From: Amia ocellicauda | Taxonomy: Eukaryota > Chordata > Actinopteri > Amiiformes > Amiidae | Reading direction: 5' to 3' | Length of the DNA stretch: 64,000 bases | Assembly: GCF_036373705.1 (NCBI RefSeq) | Contig: NC_089854.1 | Coordinates: 22,135,839-22,199,838 of the forward strand | In this document: positions 57,201 through 64,000 of the stretch, in pieces | Layout of the letters: each line of letters begins with the position of its first letter | How positions within the stretch are numbered: position 1 is the stretch's first letter | Translations under genes and position numbers: made by a program | The notes under the pieces: model-generated | What the model was told of the DNA's origin: nothing | Seen by the model: only the letters and a program-made list of their open reading frames with translations | Database searches by the model: none

Positions 57201-57568
57201 AATGAGCAGCAAACACTACATTGCAATTATTTTATTATTCACAGTTATCCTCTACCTAACAAAACGCTGCATCAGAATTAAAGGGATAAGTACATTATTT
57301 TGTTTTTCCACTTAGACACAGATTTTTTTTTTCTCTCTCAATGTATATATACATGAAATGTCTTTGAGACGGTCTTGATATACATCATAACGTCAGTAGA
57401 GTCAACAATCACATGGTCCAGGTGTTAGATGCCACTTTAGTTAATGCAATTTCAGGAGAAGTAGCCAGAGGGAGACAGAGAAGAGACAGAGGAAGAACAG
57501 AGTCTAACTGTAAGCAATATACAGGGTTTCACACTTGAATAAAGACGTGAGGAAAAAGACAGACTTGG
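56534..57568 (+). repeat. Two diverged direct copies of a ~65-bp segment
   Basis: Positions 56534-56598 and 57507-57568 share ctgtaagcaata, acaggg, tttc, caactt/cactt, aataaagac and gaggaaaa-like blocks in the same order. By eye the identity is about 80%. They may be remnants of one repeat family or ends of an old element spanning about 1 kb, close to the expected end of the GRB2 3' UTR. Confidence 0.55.
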
Positions 57569-60500
57569 AAATGGGGGGGGAACATTTACAAGAGCTTGAT
57601 CAAACTGTTAACCACACTTTCATCCTGAACTGGGGACAAAATCAACAGCAGAATCCAGCATTGAATAATGAAGGCTTTTGGACTCTCTGGAGACTTCCTC
57701 TCATTGGGCAGCCTCCTGCAAGTACGGGCTCACACCGAACCCAGAACAGAGGCGTCTCTCTTTAACCCTCCGGACATCGTGCAACATTTAGTTTATTTAT
57801 ATTCAGAGGACAGCAGTCTCTTCATTTAAGCCTGAGCACAGACCTCTGAAATGCAACCCTGCCCTCCCGGGGATTCTGGGACGGAAACGTGCAGCATTTC
57901 AGAAGGTGGCACAGATTCAACATTTCTGGAAAACAGTAAGATAGCCCGGGGTTCGGAAATTATTTTGCACAAAACTAAATAAAACTAAGAAAACGAATAA
58001 AAAACGTTTTTAAAATATATATTTAGATTTTTTTAGAATTCTGAGATGCATATAAGTATTAACGCTACAAGAGAGTGGACAATAGAGGGGAACCAGCAGC
58101 TTGTGAAAGACCTCCAGGGATGACCAGGAAATCTCTCTGGTTGGGTGACAGCAGAGATCTGCAGAAGCCATTGCGTAGTCTTGGCAGGAATTTGATTAAC
58201 AATGTACAATTAAGCAATCTCTAAACCAGAGGAGCATGTAAAATAACTGCAAACTTAAATATACACCTTCCCACCCCCAATCATTGACCCAACAAGAGAT
58301 CCTGAACATGCACACTGTGTCTCAGTCCATCAGCACCGCTTACATTTGATTTTAAAAGTTCACCCTGAAGATCCATGCACAAAAAGTAACAGTGGTCTTG
58401 AATCCTACAGGACATCTGAATTCAGCACTAACCTCGTTGAAAAATCTCAAGACTAATGTTTTAAACCCATTTCCACTGCAGCGCAGGAAATGTTTTTACA
58501 CAGACTGCTGGGTCTCAGAGGAACAGGCGAAGCACAGTGAGCTTAGGACAGAGAATTAATCCCAGTCACTTTGGATCCGGCGTTAACCGGGTAATACTCG
58601 GTCCCCCCCCAGTCGCCTATGGGTCGTTCTACTGTAGGGCTCTTAATGGTCCTGGACACAAGGTGCGAATAAAGCCAGGACTCATTTTAGCAAATATATA
58701 ATGGATCCATTTCATATAGCCATTTTAAGTCGTCCTCTCATCCTGCCAAGCACCACCTCAGCTCAATTCACAGTCAAAGCAGTTTAAAATACTGTTGGAG
58801 ACATGTAAGCAGCCTGTAAAGAAGTTAAGATGCTTACAAATACAACCCCCCACCCCCCCCCAACCCATCTGTGAACTAATACAGGACAAGACAGTGCTTT
58901 GCAATGCAACACTGTCAAAATGGACCCTTGTTTCACCCTCACAGGACCGGAGTCCATACTCAGGTTGCTGAATTACTGATTTCTAGTGAAAACTCCTGAC
59001 TTTGTTGGTCCCCCCGTCACAGCACATCTGCACACGCCAGAAAAGGTCTCAAGTGTATAGGATTGGATTTACTATTCTGAATTGAGGAATGAAAACAAAA
59101 AACAAAAGCCTGCCCTTAATGGTGTATACCCTGTGAAGTGGTCTCTGTGGACAAACAAGGGCTGTGACTTAAGATGCTGTTTGCAGCTTCCAAGTACCCA
59201 ATTGTGGGGCAACACTGTTCATTTTTGCTTTGACTTTAAGGAAGCTTGCAGATCCCGACCCCAGGGCACCTCCAAAGCCAGCCACATACGTGTTGGAAAG
59301 CATATACGGAGAAAATGACCAGATTTTGTCCGATGCGTCTTTATTCAGATATTTGTCCAAATCAAGAGATTGCAATGCCAGTCCTTGCCTGAATTACTGC
59401 AGAGTAGATAAAGCATATTGCCACACACAATACAGGGGTAACACACAACAGTAGACTGAACTCTTTGCAGTAGTGGATAAAAGTGATTGAGACCACATTT
59501 GTGATGCAGCATCCCATTCAAATAAAATTATTTATATATATTAAAAAGGAAAAAAAAAGGAGAAACACAACAGAACTGCATTCAGAGTCGCTGTATTGCC
59601 TGTTGGCATTACACTTACTGGAGACCTCATTACATTCAATGATTAAAACACTAACAGAAATTCACTTTCAGTCTTTGACACTGCATCAGAAATACTCTCC
59701 AACCACTATGCACCATCCCTTTGCACTAAAACACTATCATTGCTTTCTGTATTTTTTTTTGTATAATTTCATTTTTATTAATTGAAAAAAAACAAAAAAA
59801 CAAGGAGATAACATTAAGTATCATTAAGTAAGAAGGCAAAACATTTAAATAAAAAAGTAAAGTAATTGAATTCATTTTTCCATGATGACATCTAACAGAA
59901 TGCAACACCTGGGAAGCAAAAACAAAACAAGAGTATTTACAATGATGTCCTGATTCGGAGGGGGTGGGGGGGGAAATAGCACAGTACACTGGAGACACCA
60001 AAACAGAGGGGATGGAAAAAGGCACTATCAAGAGAGAACAAAAAACAAACAGGAGACTGAAAGAAAAAGACTAAAAACAAAATCACATCAGAAAGTGCTA
60101 AACCGTACACCTTGTAAGACCACACGCACACAAAGCCGATGTTCACAATCTGAAAGACGCTCTCCTTTGCATCTGCTCCAAGCCAGTTCGATACAGACAG
60201 TTCTTAAACAATGACCCCATTTGCCCTGTTGGATACATCTCTAGATATCGATTTATATCATGTATATATGCATATATATTTGCAGCAACACACCTCACTT
60301 CTGACCATGCTTTGCTCCTCTCCCAAAGACTTGACAGCCACTACATTCGTGACCCAATGGCAACATGGCTGCAATAAATATATTATCTACAAGGTGGCTT
60401 CTTTATAAACCGCTTCATAGTCCATTCCTCCGGCTGCACCGGTCATTTCAGCCACACACTTAGGGAACCTCCTAGCTCGTGTCTTACAGACGCACACATG

Positions 60501-61352
60501 ATTTCATCCTTGATTTTTTTTTTTTTCTTTCCTGTAGGTTTTCCAAGATGGGGAACATTTTAAAAGGGGTATTTGTATGCCTTAAAAATCATGCCATGTT
60601 ATTTGAAAGCAGTCAGATAGTCCAGACGATTAAAACTCACAATTTAACAATCTCATCCCAGAGCTGCTAAGGTGTTGCGTTGTTTTTTTTCTTTTTGTGT
60701 TTTTTTTCTTTTAAACAAGACTAACAAAAGAAGCCGAACATAATTTACATAAGAAATAAAATGCAGAGAAAGATCAACAGACAAACACATACAAATATAT
60801 ATATTCTTAAAAAAAAAAAAAAAAAAAAAAATTATATATATTTATTTACTAACTTATTTAAAGAGACCAAGGTCAATGTAAAAATGGGAATGGCCATCCT
60901 TCGGCCCCTGACACGGAGACTTGGTGCGACTGGCATCAAGCGGTTTATTTATTGATTCATTTTATTTTCTCAGACAGCGTTGGGTTTGTTTTTTCTTTCA
61001 GAGGATAAAACATGCGCAAAGAAAAAACAAAAAACAGACAAACAAACGGGAAACTCAGAAGGCAGAAGCAGCTATGGGAATCTAGAGATAAAATTTGTCT
61101 TTCCTTTATTTTAACTTAGATTTTGGTACTCTACACATTTTTTTTTCTTTTTTTTCCTTTTTCTCTTTATGACAGTTCCTTCCCGGCTGCAGCGTTCACC
61201 GTAATGGGGAACATTCTCAGTATTATATTGGTTTTTCTCAGCCTCTCAGAGGTGGGCTTCTGGGATCCACACCTTTTTATTTTCTTTTTTAATTCTCCTT
61301 TCAATTTTCCTCCTCCTCCTCCTCCGTTCCTGGCGTGACGGGTCTCCGTGTT
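57201..61352 (-). other. GRB2 3' UTR and downstream flank
   Basis: No coding exon is found in these 4.1 kb. The part next to the stop at 61353 is GRB2 3' UTR. It contains poly-T/poly-A tracts (for example 60810-60832) and several minus-strand AATAAA candidates, including tttatt near 60945-60965, 59773 and 57228. The transcript end cannot be decided from sequence. Confidence 0.5.

Positions 61353-64000
<2,648 letters not shown>

Overview
This is a vertebrate nuclear genomic window, almost certainly from a ray-finned fish. All protein genes are split into short exons with GT-AG introns. Their deduced proteins are full-length relatives of mammalian proteins. Intron DNA carries a Tc1/mariner element of a type common in fish, plus hAT-like and Tc1-like non-autonomous elements and long AT, GA and GT microsatellites. 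The species cannot be named from sequence alone.

Layout from left to right: JPT1 (-, first coding exon only, 0.73-0.78 kb); SUMO2 (-, 4.7-8.5 kb); NUP85 (+, 9.7-17.8 kb); GGA3 (-, 19.8-28.3 kb); MRPS7 (+, 28.9-30.7 kb); MIF4GD (-, 34.7-36.1 kb, with an upstream non-coding exon near 37.9 kb); a maestro-heat-like (MROH-family) gene (-, 38.7-46.8 kb); SLC25A19 (-, 49.6-54.7 kb); and GRB2 (-, last three coding exons, 61.35-63.09 kb; the rest lies beyond the right edge). From general knowledge this is the human 17q25.1 order JPT1-SUMO2-NUP85-GGA3-MRPS7-MIF4GD-SLC25A19-GRB2. The MROH-family gene is an extra member between MIF4GD and SLC25A19.

I rebuilt exons by joining reading frames at splice sites and checking that phases close. 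The summed lengths are SUMO2 95 aa, NUP85 654 aa, GGA3 762 aa, MRPS7 229 aa, MIF4GD 222 aa and SLC25A19 330 aa. All match the usual family sizes, with no frameshift or internal stop. The MROH gene closes phase everywhere except one unresolved exon near 44.5 kb and totals about 0.95 kaa.

The genes are unrelated housekeeping functions: SUMO modifier, nuclear pore Y-complex, TGN clathrin adaptor, mitoribosome, MIF4G translation factor, mitochondrial thiamine pyrophosphate carrier and receptor tyrosine kinase adaptor. They do not form a pathway. They share promoters: SUMO2/NUP85 and GGA3/MRPS7 are divergent pairs, and NUP85/GGA3 converge with polyadenylation signals about 35 bp apart. The less ordinary content is in non-coding DNA: a 1.6-kb Tc1 element in a NUP85 intron, two non-autonomous DNA transposons in GGA3 introns, several perfect or near-perfect hairpins, and possible unannotated first exons near 55.6 and 33.3 kb. 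I found no evidence for a wholly new biological system.
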